From positions 124,001 through 188,000 of the forward strand of contig NZ_CAKMSR010000003.1 of the NCBI RefSeq assembly GCF_928381705.1: a stretch of DNA of 64,000 nt. Direction: 5' to 3'. The notes under the pieces were generated by a model. That model saw only the letters and a list, made by a program, of their open reading frames with translations, searched no databases and was not told where the DNA came from. Source of the stretch: Rothia nasimurium (GTDB taxonomy: Bacteria; Actinomycetota; Actinomycetes; Actinomycetales; Micrococcaceae). Made by a program: the position numbers and the translations under genes. Positions 1 to 7,963 of the stretch are shown here, one piece after another (the first letter of the stretch is position 1; each line of letters begins with the position of its first letter).

Positions 1-425
1 GCCCCGCAGAAAACAACCAGGTCAACCTGTTCCCGCTGCACCAGGTCTTTAAAACGCTCGATGTAGGCCTGCCAGTTCATGGAGGGTTCGGGACCCGAGA
101 GGGTCAGCAGGCGGACGCCGGCGGTGGTGTGTGCCTCGGTGAAGACTGTATCGGGCCAGGCAATGCGCTGGGTGCCGTCCTCGTCGATACTCAGAAGAGG
201 CCGGGTTTCGGTGTAGTTGTAGCAGCCGCTCACGTCAAAGCCGGGCGCCGGTGTGGCGGGGTAGTGCTCCCACAGTGCGCGGAAGGCGTCGATAACGGCA
301 TCACCGGCGTCATTCCACCCAGCGAAACCGACCAGGAGCACGGTGGGGGCGTGAGCCGGTAGGGTGGAGGTGCTTGCAAAATGGTTCAGAGCGTTGAGGG
401 GGAGGGGCTGATTAATCACCCCCAT
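1..425 (-). CDS. PAC2 family protein (partial, N-terminal part)
   Basis: Reads leftward off the window edge, so only about the first 141 codons are present. The ATG lies at 425-423 and the protein starts MGVINQPLPLNALNHF. The segment VLLVGFAGWNDAGDAV is typical of the PAC2 (proteasome assembly chaperone 2-like) family, followed by YNYTETRPLL and VRLLTLSGPEPSMNW. Actinobacterial PAC2 proteins commonly sit at the edge of the pupylation/proteasome locus, as here, next to the M50 protease and trmI. Their biochemical role is not settled in bacteria. It is transcribed away from the M50 gene. The 3' end and total length cannot be judged. Confidence 0.85.
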   Translation of the reverse strand, partial: MGVINQPLPLNALNHFASTSTLPAHAPTVLLVGFAGWNDAGDAVIDAFRALWEHYPATPAPGFDVSGCYNYTETRPLLSIDEDGTQRIAWPDTVFTEAHTTAGVRLLTLSGPEPSMNWQAYIERFKDLVQREQVDLVVFCG

Positions 426-519
426 ATCCTACTCCTGATAGGCCGTAACCTCTACAGGCAATAGACTAGAGAGTTCCGGGGCGGTAGCTCCGGTGATGTA
501 GCGCTCAGGAGGTAAAGGT

Positions 520-1665
520 ATGACGTCCCATCCGGGTCTTCGGATTGGTTCTTTCGCGGGGGCGCCAATATATCTGCGCCTCTCCTGGTTCCCCCTCATG
601 GCTTTGGTTGTGGTGGGTTACGGTATGAATCTGGCGTCATTGCGGTCTTTAACAGAGGTGCAGGGCTATCTCGCTGCAGGTGTGGTTGCCGGTACCCTGG
701 CGCTGGGAGTCTTCGCCCACGAACTGGCACACGCTGCGGTGGGCCGGGCACGGGGGGTACGGATCTCGTCTATCTCCCTGAACATGTGGGGCGGGCAGAC
801 CAAGATGCAGACCGCTTCGGCGGCTACCTCGCTACTGGTGTCGGTGGCTGGCCCGCTGGTGAACTTTGCGGTAGCGGCCCTGTGCCAGCTTATCTGGCTG
901 GTGACGGGTTCCGCCGACTTCTTTGGCTTCGCCTTAGCTGCCCAGGTCAACCTTGCTATCGGTATTTTTAACCTGATACCGGCCTTCCCCCTCGACGGTG
1001 GCTATGCCCTCGAAGCCCTGGTCTTTATCCTGGTAGGACGCCGGTCGGTGGCAACCCGGGTGACGGCCTATACGGGACTTCTGCTCCTTGCCCTCTTAGC
1101 TAGCGCCCTGCTCTTTACCGGCCTGTGGCGGTCCCCCTGGGTGTTACTGGTGGCCGCTGCCCTGGCCTTTTATCTGTGGAGCGGTACCAACCACTCCCTC
1201 AAACAACTCGCGCAGGATTCTGACCCTCACCATCCCCTACGGGCGTCCGCCCTGATGGTCCCCGCCCAGCTCGCTGACCCGCACAGCAGCATCGGTGGTG
1301 CCCACCAGCGCTGGGACGGCGTATCCCACCTTCTCCTGGTAGAGCAGCAGGGAACATCCGTGCACCCCCTTGCCCTCGTTGACCCTACAACCCTCGCTGC
1401 CTCGCTGGGCACTCTTGACCAGCAGCCCCTGGCCGCTATCGCCCAGCCCCTTGCAGCCCGCACCCTGGACATGCAGACCGGTTACATCGACACCCTCGAT
1501 GAGTACAGCGGCTTTGCCCACTACCGGCTGCCCGAAGAGCAGCGGGGGCAGAACCTCACCTGGGTGGTGATGGACGCCGCCACCCCCGTAGGTCTGGTAA
1601 CCTCCCAGGCCATGACCCAGGCGGTGCTGGCCACCGTGGGCGCTGGCACGTCTTCATCTAAATGA
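520..1665 (+). CDS. Site-2 protease, M50 family (Rip3-like)
   Basis: Intramembrane zinc metalloprotease of 381 residues. The zinc motif HELAH is at residues 67-71 inside a membrane helix, and the second active-site motif NLIPAFPLDGG is at about 151-161, giving the third metal ligand (Asp). At least four further hydrophobic segments are visible. The C-terminal 150 residues lie in the position where Rip3-type proteins carry CBS domains, but the match is weak. A good ribosome site (aggaggt) precedes the ATG at 520. Family members cut membrane-bound regulators such as anti-sigma factors; the substrate here is unknown. It is divergent from the PAC2 gene and lies 65 bp before trmI, the usual order at actinobacterial pupylation loci. 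Confidence 0.88.
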   Translation: MTSHPGLRIGSFAGAPIYLRLSWFPLMALVVVGYGMNLASLRSLTEVQGYLAAGVVAGTLALGVFAHELAHAAVGRARGVRISSISLNMWGGQTKMQTASAATSLLVSVAGPLVNFAVAALCQLIWLVTGSADFFGFALAAQVNLAIGIFNLIPAFPLDGGYALEALVFILVGRRSVATRVTAYTGLLLLALLASALLFTGLWRSPWVLLVAAALAFYLWSGTNHSLKQLAQDSDPHHPLRASALMVPAQLADPHSSIGGAHQRWDGVSHLLLVEQQGTSVHPLALVDPTTLAASLGTLDQQPLAAIAQPLAARTLDMQTGYIDTLDEYSGFAHYRLPEEQRGQNLTWVVMDAATPVGLVTSQAMTQAVLATVGAGTSSSK

Positions 1666-1730
1666 CCCCACCGCGCTTTTCTGAGACAATAGAAGAAACC
1701 AGACCAAAAACGAAAGAGAAATCTGACCTT

Positions 1731-2765
1731 ATGAGCACCCCTACCGGTAGTGTCAACCGTCGTGGCCCCTTCCGCCCGGGAGAGCGCGTCCAGCTAACCG
1801 ACGAGCGCGGACGCATGACCACCATTACCCTGGCTGAAGGCGGGGAGTACCACTCTCACCGCGGTTTTTTTAAGCACAGCGAGCTCATCGGCAACGTTGA
1901 GGGCACCGTGATTGAAAACTCCGAGGGGTTCAAGTTCCAGGCCCTGCGCCCGCTCTACAAGGATTTTGTGCTTTCTATGCCCCGCGGCGCTGCCGTGGTC
2001 TACCCCAAGGATGCCGGCCAGATTGTGGCCATGGCCGATATCTTCCCCGGTGCCCGCGTGATTGAAGCTGGCGTCGGCTCCGGTGCCCTCTCTATCGCCC
2101 TGCTGCGGGCCGTGGGGGACGGCGGCCACCTGCGCTCTTTCGAACGCCGAGAAGAATTTGCCGATATCGCCCGCGGCAACATCGAGACCTTCTTCGGTGG
2201 GGAGCACCCCGCCTGGTCGCTGACCCTGGGCGATTTGGCTGAAGCACTGGGCGAGGTTGAAGAACCCGGTAGCGTAGACCGCGCCGTCCTCGACATGCTG
2301 GCCCCCTGGGAGTGCCTGGATGCTGTAGCCACCGCCCTGGCGCCCGGTGGCGTCATCATCTGCTACGTTGCAACCGTAACCCAGCTCTCCCGCGTGGCTG
2401 AGGCCCTGCGCGCCGATGGCCGCTTCACCGAGCCCGAATCCCACGAAACCATGGTACGAGGCTGGCACGTTGAGGGCCTGGCAGTGCGCCCCGACCACCG
2501 CATGGTAGCCCACACCGGCTTCCTCATTACCGCCCGCCGCCTAGCTGACGGGGCAGAGCGTCTGGCCCCCAAACGCCGTGCCTCAAAGACCGATTTCTCA
2601 GAAGAGGATATGAACGCCTGGACTCCCGCAGCCCTGGGCGAGCGCAATGTCTCTGACCGTAAGCTCCGCCGGGCCGGTCGCGATGCCCTGAACCTGGCTG
2701 AAAAGGCCGCCTCCGCCGCCCAAAAGGCTGAGGCAGCGCAGGCTGACCAGGATTCCGAAAACTAA
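1731..2765 (+). CDS. trmI: tRNA (adenine-58-N1)-methyltransferase TrmI
   Basis: SAM-dependent enzyme that methylates adenine 58 in the T-loop of tRNA. I use the ATG at 1731 (MSTPTGSVNRRGPF), giving 344 residues; an in-frame ATG at 1662 would add 23 residues and overlap the M50 stop codon, and is less likely. The N-terminal beta domain (FRPGERVQLTDERGR) is followed by the Rossmann methyltransferase fold with the SAM-binding motif VIEAGVGSGALSIAL and the motif DRAVLDMLAPWE. The C-terminus is an Ala/Lys-rich tail. trmI directly precedes arc in many actinobacteria. A strong hairpin follows the gene, so arc probably has its own promoter. Confidence 0.93.
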   Translation: MSTPTGSVNRRGPFRPGERVQLTDERGRMTTITLAEGGEYHSHRGFFKHSELIGNVEGTVIENSEGFKFQALRPLYKDFVLSMPRGAAVVYPKDAGQIVAMADIFPGARVIEAGVGSGALSIALLRAVGDGGHLRSFERREEFADIARGNIETFFGGEHPAWSLTLGDLAEALGEVEEPGSVDRAVLDMLAPWECLDAVATALAPGGVIICYVATVTQLSRVAEALRADGRFTEPESHETMVRGWHVEGLAVRPDHRMVAHTGFLITARRLADGAERLAPKRRASKTDFSEEDMNAWTPAALGERNVSDRKLRRAGRDALNLAEKAASAAQKAEAAQADQDSEN

Positions 2766-2778
2766 AACCCCATGACGG

Positions 2779-2808
2779 CCCCGCCACCCGATGATTGGGG
2801 TGGCGGGG
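2779..2808 (+). terminator. Hairpin terminator after trmI
   Basis: Perfect 11-bp GC-rich stem (2779-2789 with 2798-2808) and 8-nt loop, 14 bp after the trmI stop codon. The following T-run is only two bases, so termination may be partial. Confidence 0.65.
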
Positions 2809-2812
2809 TTCT

Positions 2813-2828
2813 GACTCACCGGTGAGTC
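2813..2828. promoter_or_regulatory. 16-bp perfect palindrome upstream of arc
   Basis: GACTCACCGGTGAGTC is a perfect 16-bp inverted repeat, 24 bp before the arc ATG and just after the trmI hairpin. Its symmetry and place suggest an operator for a dimeric regulator of the arc-dop-pup-pafA genes. No factor is known to me for this exact site; a short RNA hairpin is the alternative. Confidence 0.4.
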
Positions 2829-2852
2829 GTCACCAGAAGGAAGTGCCCCAGC

Positions 2853-4538
2853 ATGAGTGAACGTTTAACCGTTTCGTCGGTAGATTACGAGCGTATTCTG
2901 CGGCAGCTCAATATCGCTAACGATAACCGCCGCAATCTGGATCGGCAGTTGCGGGCGGCTGGCGAGCGTAACCAGAAGCTGGTGACGGCTCTGACCAAGA
3001 CGAAGAACGAGATTGAGCATTTGCGCATGGCGCTGGCTCAGGAGGTGGCTCCGCCGCTGAATTCTGCCCTGGTGCTGAGGGTGCACGGGGCGACGATAAC
3101 CTACCAGGATCTTGCCGAGGGTAAGACTCCGGCTGAGATTGAGGAGCATCTTGATGTGCTCTTGGGCGGCCGCCTGGTGCGTATCACCTGCTCACCCCTG
3201 CTACCGATTGCCCAAGTGAAGCCGGGTATGACCGTCCTGCTCAACGAGCAGACCCAGGCCGTGGTGTCGCTGGGGTTTGAGGGCTACGGTGATGTGGTGA
3301 CGGTGCGTGAGGTGCTCGATCACGATCACCTGGTGGTTGACCTGCCCAATCAGTCTAAGGCTGTGGCCCGCATCTCGGGCGCTCTGGACCCGGACGAGCT
3401 GCGGGTGGGGGATACCGTCACCTACGATTCGCGTATTCAGATGGTGACCTCCCTGGTTCCCCATACCGATGCCCAGGAGCTGGTGCTGGAAGAGGTACCC
3501 GATGTTACCTATGACAATATCGGTGGTCTGGGTGACCAGATTGACCTGATTAGGGACGCCGTTGAGCTACCTTTCTTGCATCCCGATATTTACCGCCAGT
3601 ACCGCCTTACCCCGCCCAAGGGTATCTTGCTGTACGGCCCTCCTGGCAATGGTAAGACCCTGATTGCCAAGGCTGTGGCTAACTCTCTGGCTGCGCGGGC
3701 TGCGGAGCGGTCTGAGAATGGTAAAAAGACCGGCTACTTCTTGAACATCAAGGGTCCGGAGCTGCTGGATAAGTATGTGGGTGAGACCGAGCGACAGATT
3801 CGCGATATCTTCTCTGCTGCCCGCGACAAGGCACGCGCGGGCCACCCCGTGGTAGTTTTCTTTGACGAGATGGAGTCGCTCTTCCGCACCCGCGGTTCGG
3901 GCCGGTCTTCGGACGTAGAAACTACCATTGTGCCCCAGCTTCTGGCTGAGATTGACGGGGTTGAGAGCCTGGATAACGTCATTGTGATTGGTGCGACCAA
4001 CCGCGAAGACATGATTGACCCGGCCGTGTTGCGCCCGGGGCGTTTGGACGTGAAAATCCGTATTAACCGCCCCAACCGGGCCGGCGCTGCCGAAATCTTC
4101 GGGCTTTACCTGACAGAGGATCTGCCGATTAGTCAGGCTGAGGTGGCACGAGCTGGGTCCCAGCAGCAGGCGGTTGCCAGCATGATTGAGACGGTCATCG
4201 AGAATCTCTTCTCCGCTGAGCCGGCGAACCGCTACATCAGTGTTGATTTAGAGAACGGCGTGAGCCGCTGGCTCTTCAGGGGCGACTTCCTTTCGGGTGC
4301 CGTGATCCGCAATATTGTCGATCAGGCTAAGAAGCTGGCGATTAAGTCTTACCTGTCTACCGGGGCTGAGGGTATCAGCACCGAGCACCTGCTTGAGGCC
4401 GTGCGCGCAGAGTTCGAGGATCAGGTCGAGGTTCCCCAGGCTAGCGAAATTGAGGATGTTCTCTCTACCCTTAACATTCGTCTGCGCGTGCTTAACGCCG
4501 CCCCGGCTCGTGCCGTCGATACCGGAGCGGGGGTCTAG
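2853..4538 (+). CDS. arc: AAA ATPase forming ring-shaped complexes, Arc (Mpa), lacking proteasome-docking tail
   Basis: Hexameric ATPase that binds Pup and unfolds pupylated proteins. In 561 residues it shows an N-terminal coiled coil (about 12-64) that would bind Pup, the OB-fold interdomain region (about 70-205), Walker A YGPPGNGKT at 261-269, Walker B VVFFDEM at 334-340 and the arginine-finger region around RPGRLD (394-399). Proteasome-linked Mpa/Arc proteins end in a Gly-Gln-Tyr-Leu type motif that opens the 20S gate; this one ends in AVDTGAGV. That agrees with the absence of prcBA here and suggests unfolding without proteolysis by the 20S core. It lies 2 bp before dop. Ribosome site agaaggaag lies a little far from the ATG. 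Confidence 0.95.
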   Translation: MSERLTVSSVDYERILRQLNIANDNRRNLDRQLRAAGERNQKLVTALTKTKNEIEHLRMALAQEVAPPLNSALVLRVHGATITYQDLAEGKTPAEIEEHLDVLLGGRLVRITCSPLLPIAQVKPGMTVLLNEQTQAVVSLGFEGYGDVVTVREVLDHDHLVVDLPNQSKAVARISGALDPDELRVGDTVTYDSRIQMVTSLVPHTDAQELVLEEVPDVTYDNIGGLGDQIDLIRDAVELPFLHPDIYRQYRLTPPKGILLYGPPGNGKTLIAKAVANSLAARAAERSENGKKTGYFLNIKGPELLDKYVGETERQIRDIFSAARDKARAGHPVVVFFDEMESLFRTRGSGRSSDVETTIVPQLLAEIDGVESLDNVIVIGATNREDMIDPAVLRPGRLDVKIRINRPNRAGAAEIFGLYLTEDLPISQAEVARAGSQQQAVASMIETVIENLFSAEPANRYISVDLENGVSRWLFRGDFLSGAVIRNIVDQAKKLAIKSYLSTGAEGISTEHLLEAVRAEFEDQVEVPQASEIEDVLSTLNIRLRVLNAAPARAVDTGAGV

Positions 4539-4540
4539 CG

Positions 4541-6145
4541 ATGACTGTTCGCCGTATCATGGGGGCCGAGACCGAGTATGGGGTTCATGCCCCGTCAAAG
4601 CCCCACGCCAACCCCACGGTGCTCTCTGCCTTTGTGGTCAACACCTACGACACCCTTTTCAAGCAGGAGCTCTCAGCGGCCCTTGAGACCCGCTGGGAGT
4701 ACGGTTCAGAAGCACCGCTAGCCGATGCGCGCGGTTTCGACATGCCGCGCGAGCAGGCCCACCCCACCCAGCTAACCGATACCGCCCACGTGCTCACCAG
4801 CGAAGATATCGCGGCAGAAGCCCTGAGCGAGGCCGGGCATTTTGCCGAGCGTATCGACTGGGATGCGGTCACCATGAACTCGATTCTGCCCAACGGGGCC
4901 CGTTTTTATGTGGACCATGCCCACCCCGAGTACTCCTCGCCCGAGGTGACTAACCCGCGCGACGCCGTCCTCTGGGATGCGGCAGGCGACCACATCGCCG
5001 CACAAACCGTAGCCACCATTGAAAAGGTAACCGCTAGCCAGAGTTCGGCTATGCCTGCGGTCAACCTCTACAAGAACAATACGGACGGCAAGGGCCAGTC
5101 CTACGGTTCCCACGAGAACTATCTGGTGCCCCGCACCGTCGATTTTGAGTACCTGGCAGCTAGCCTGCTGCCCTTCTTCGCTACCCGTCAGGTCATGGTG
5201 GGGGCAGGACGGCTGGGCTTGGGTACAGCGGGGGAGCAGGCAGGTTTTCAGATTTCCCAGCGTGCTGACTTCTTTGAGCGCACCGTCGGTCTGGAAACCA
5301 CCGTCCGCCGCCCGCTGATTAACACCCGCGACGAGCCCCACGCCGACAGCAACCGTTATCGCCGCCTGCACGTGATTACCGGTGACGCTAACCTGTCGCA
5401 CACCTCCAACCTGCTCAAGTTCGGCACCATGTCCCTGGTACTGAACCTCATCGAGGCCAAGACTGCTCCTGCCATTAAACTGGCTGACCCGGTTGCTGCC
5501 ATGCACACGGTCAGCCACGACCTGACCCTGAGCGCCAAGCTGCCCCTCGCGGGCGGGGGCAGCATGAGCGCCCTGCAGATTCAGCGGGCCTACCTCGATG
5601 CTGCCATCGCGCTAGAGACCAACCCCGATGAGGCAACCGCCGAGATTCTGCAGCTTTGGGGCGAGGTGCTAGAGGCCCTGGCAGATAACCCCCTATCCCT
5701 GGCCGACCGCCTGGACTGGGTTGCCAAGTACGCCCTACTGAAGGGCTACGTTGACCGGGGCCTGAGCTGGGATAACCCCAAGCTGGCCGCCATCGACCTG
5801 CAGTATTCGGACGTCCGCCCCGGCAAGGGCCTGTACCACAAGCTGGTAGCCCTGGGCCGCATGAAGACACTCTTCAGCCCCGAAGACATTGCCCGGGCCG
5901 CCGCCGAGCCGCCGCGCGACACCCGTGCCTACTTGCGCGGTAAACTCATCACCACCTGGCCCGACGAGGTCGTGGGAGCCAACTGGGACACCCTCTCGGT
6001 ACGCAACCCGCTCTCCATCGACCTGCACCGCCTGACCATGGATAACCCCGAGTACTTTACCGCCGAAATCGTTGAACCCCACCTGGGGCTAGAGCACGCA
6101 GACCAGCTTTTTGCCCTACTGGCCGGCCAGCAGCAGCACAGCTAG
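4541..6145 (+). CDS. dop: Depupylase / Pup deamidase Dop
   Basis: Carboxylate-amine ligase-like enzyme of 534 residues that converts the C-terminal Gln of Pup to Glu and can also remove Pup from targets. The N-terminus MTVRRIMGAETEYGVHAP carries the metal-binding Glu (E10), and LPNGARFYVDHAHPEY (about 116-131) carries the conserved catalytic Asp (D125). The stretch between these, about residues 40-110, includes the loop typical of Dop and absent from PafA. It follows arc by 2 bp and precedes pup by 29 bp, so the three are probably cotranscribed. Because Pup ends in Gln here, Dop is required for pupylation. Confidence 0.95.
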   Translation: MTVRRIMGAETEYGVHAPSKPHANPTVLSAFVVNTYDTLFKQELSAALETRWEYGSEAPLADARGFDMPREQAHPTQLTDTAHVLTSEDIAAEALSEAGHFAERIDWDAVTMNSILPNGARFYVDHAHPEYSSPEVTNPRDAVLWDAAGDHIAAQTVATIEKVTASQSSAMPAVNLYKNNTDGKGQSYGSHENYLVPRTVDFEYLAASLLPFFATRQVMVGAGRLGLGTAGEQAGFQISQRADFFERTVGLETTVRRPLINTRDEPHADSNRYRRLHVITGDANLSHTSNLLKFGTMSLVLNLIEAKTAPAIKLADPVAAMHTVSHDLTLSAKLPLAGGGSMSALQIQRAYLDAAIALETNPDEATAEILQLWGEVLEALADNPLSLADRLDWVAKYALLKGYVDRGLSWDNPKLAAIDLQYSDVRPGKGLYHKLVALGRMKTLFSPEDIARAAAEPPRDTRAYLRGKLITTWPDEVVGANWDTLSVRNPLSIDLHRLTMDNPEYFTAEIVEPHLGLEHADQLFALLAGQQQHS

Positions 6146-6174
6146 CCGTCATATCACATAGAAAGAGAGACATC

Positions 6175-6372
6175 ATGGACCGCATTCAGCGTCAGAACAC
6201 CACCTCAACCACCTCCCAGCAGGTAGAAGAAGTAGCCATCGCCCACCAGAACACCGAGGTGAACGAGCAGGCAGTATCAGACATCGATGACCTGCTGGCA
6301 GAAATCGACGGCGTGCTCGAAGAGAACGCCGAAGACTTCGTCAAGGGCTTCGTCCAAAAGGGCGGCCAGTAG
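6175..6372 (+). CDS. pup: Prokaryotic ubiquitin-like protein Pup (Gln-ending)
   Basis: 65-residue intrinsically disordered protein modifier. The conserved C-terminal half contains DIDDLLAEIDGVLEENAE and then FVKGFVQKGGQ. The final GGQ must be deamidated by Dop to GGE before PafA can couple it to substrate lysines. The N-terminal half is Gln/Thr-rich and divergent, as usual. A strong ribosome site (agaaagagaga) precedes the ATG. In proteasome-bearing actinobacteria prcB and prcA follow pup; here pafA follows after 52 bp. Confidence 0.97.
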   Translation: MDRIQRQNTTSTTSQQVEEVAIAHQNTEVNEQAVSDIDDLLAEIDGVLEENAEDFVKGFVQKGGQ

Positions 6373-6424
6373 GCCCAGCCCCTCACAAGCAGCCAGTACC
6401 CGCCCCAACGCCTAAGGAAGACCC

Positions 6425-7858
6425 GTGGAACGCAGAATATTCGGCATCGAAACCGAGTTCGGCATCAGATACATCCCGAAAGGGCTTGGCCCCCTGGCCC
6501 CAGAAGAGGCCGCCCGCAAGCTCTTCAAACCGGTGGTAGACACCTGGCGTTCCTCCAACGTCTTCCTGCCCAACGGCGGGCGACTCTACCTCGATGTGGG
6601 ATCCCACCCCGAATACGCCACCGCCGAGACCGCCTCGGTTCGCGATGCCCTGATTCAGGACAAGGCGGGGGAGTACCTGCTCAATGACCTGGTCAACCAG
6701 GCAGAAGATTCCCTCGAAGCAGAGGGCTATCAGGGGCAGATCTTCCTCTTCAAAAACAATGTTGACTCGGCGGGCAACTCTTTCGGCTCCCACGAGAACT
6801 ACATGCTAGAGCGCAAGGTGGAGTTCTCCCGCCTGGTCCGCTCCCTGATTCCCTTCCTGATTACCCGCCAGATTGTGGTGGGGGCGGGTAAGGTACACCC
6901 GGCAGGCCCCCCGCAGTGGGGCGGACGTCCGCTCGGGCCAGAGGGGCAGCCCAGCTTCTCCTTCTCCCAGCGCGCCGACTACATCTGGGAGGGCTCATCA
7001 ACAGCCACCACCAGGGCCCGCCCCATCATCAACACCCGCGACGAGCCCCACGCCGACGCCTCGCTCTACCGTCGTATGCACGTCATCAACGGGGATTCCA
7101 ACATGTCGCAGGCCACCACCCTGCTCAAACTCGGGGCTACCGACCTGGTGCTTCGCATGCTTGAGGACTACTACCCCCTCGAGAACTTTGAAATCAAAGA
7201 CACCGCCACCGCCCTGCGCGTTATCTCCCACGACCTGACCGGCACAGCAACCTTCCCCCTGGCGGACGGCCGTGAAGCCAACGCCCTGACCCTGCAACGT
7301 CACTACCAGGTGGCTGCCACCCGCTACATCGAAGAGAAAGGGGCCCACCACGAGGACGTGCCCTATATCCTGGATCTCTGGGGCCGGGCCCTGGATGCGG
7401 TGGAAAGCGGCGATACCTCCCAGATCGATACCGAAATTGACTGGGCCATCAAAAAGAAGCTACTCGATACCTACATCGCCCGCGGGGCCAGCGGCTACGA
7501 CGACCCCAAAATCCAGCAGCTTGATTTGGCCTACCACGATATCGACCCCGCACGAGGCGTCTTTGGCCTGCTCACCCGCAAGGGCCTGGTCAAGAACCTG
7601 GTCAGCCCCGATGACATTGCCCATGCCACCGTGCACCCTCCTGCCACCAGGGCCTCCCTGCGCGGCCGCTTCATCAGTGCTGCCCGCAACGCCGGCGAGC
7701 CCTTCACCGTGGACTGGGTACACCTGAAACTCAACAACAAGCCCCACCTGACCGTCATGTGCAAGGACCCCTTCGCCACCGAAAGCGCCGCCATGGACGA
7801 CCTGCTGGCCACCCTCAACCCCGGCCCCCAGGACGCCTGGTCCCCACCCTTTATCTAG
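6425..7858 (+). CDS. pafA: Pup-protein ligase PafA
   Basis: ATP-dependent ligase joining the C-terminal Glu of Pup to lysine side chains. The 477-residue protein starts with GTG; MERRIFGIETEFG gives the Mg-binding E9, and LPNGGRLYLDVGSHPEY gives the catalytic Asp D57, the positions expected for the family. It lacks the extra Dop loop. The sequence INTRDEPHAD is shared with Dop (RPLINTRDEPHADSN), reflecting their common origin. It sits 52 bp after pup with no space for prcBA, and ends about 105 bp before a lipoprotein prolyl isomerase. Confidence 0.96.
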   Translation: MERRIFGIETEFGIRYIPKGLGPLAPEEAARKLFKPVVDTWRSSNVFLPNGGRLYLDVGSHPEYATAETASVRDALIQDKAGEYLLNDLVNQAEDSLEAEGYQGQIFLFKNNVDSAGNSFGSHENYMLERKVEFSRLVRSLIPFLITRQIVVGAGKVHPAGPPQWGGRPLGPEGQPSFSFSQRADYIWEGSSTATTRARPIINTRDEPHADASLYRRMHVINGDSNMSQATTLLKLGATDLVLRMLEDYYPLENFEIKDTATALRVISHDLTGTATFPLADGREANALTLQRHYQVAATRYIEEKGAHHEDVPYILDLWGRALDAVESGDTSQIDTEIDWAIKKKLLDTYIARGASGYDDPKIQQLDLAYHDIDPARGVFGLLTRKGLVKNLVSPDDIAHATVHPPATRASLRGRFISAARNAGEPFTVDWVHLKLNNKPHLTVMCKDPFATESAAMDDLLATLNPGPQDAWSPPFI

Positions 7859-7963
7859 GCAAACCGGCAAATTACCAGACCCCACCCAGCTCTATCCGCT
7901 AGTATGTACGCGGTGAATAAAAGCGTTCTGCTGAAGAGCGCAACCTCAAGGAAAGTGAAACCA

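Noticed and set aside
1794..2513. 239-codon frame antisense to trmI
   Set aside because: A shadow of trmI, His/Gly-rich with no motif.
4772..5518. 248-codon frame antisense to dop
   Set aside because: A codon shadow of dop with no ribosome site or recognisable domain.
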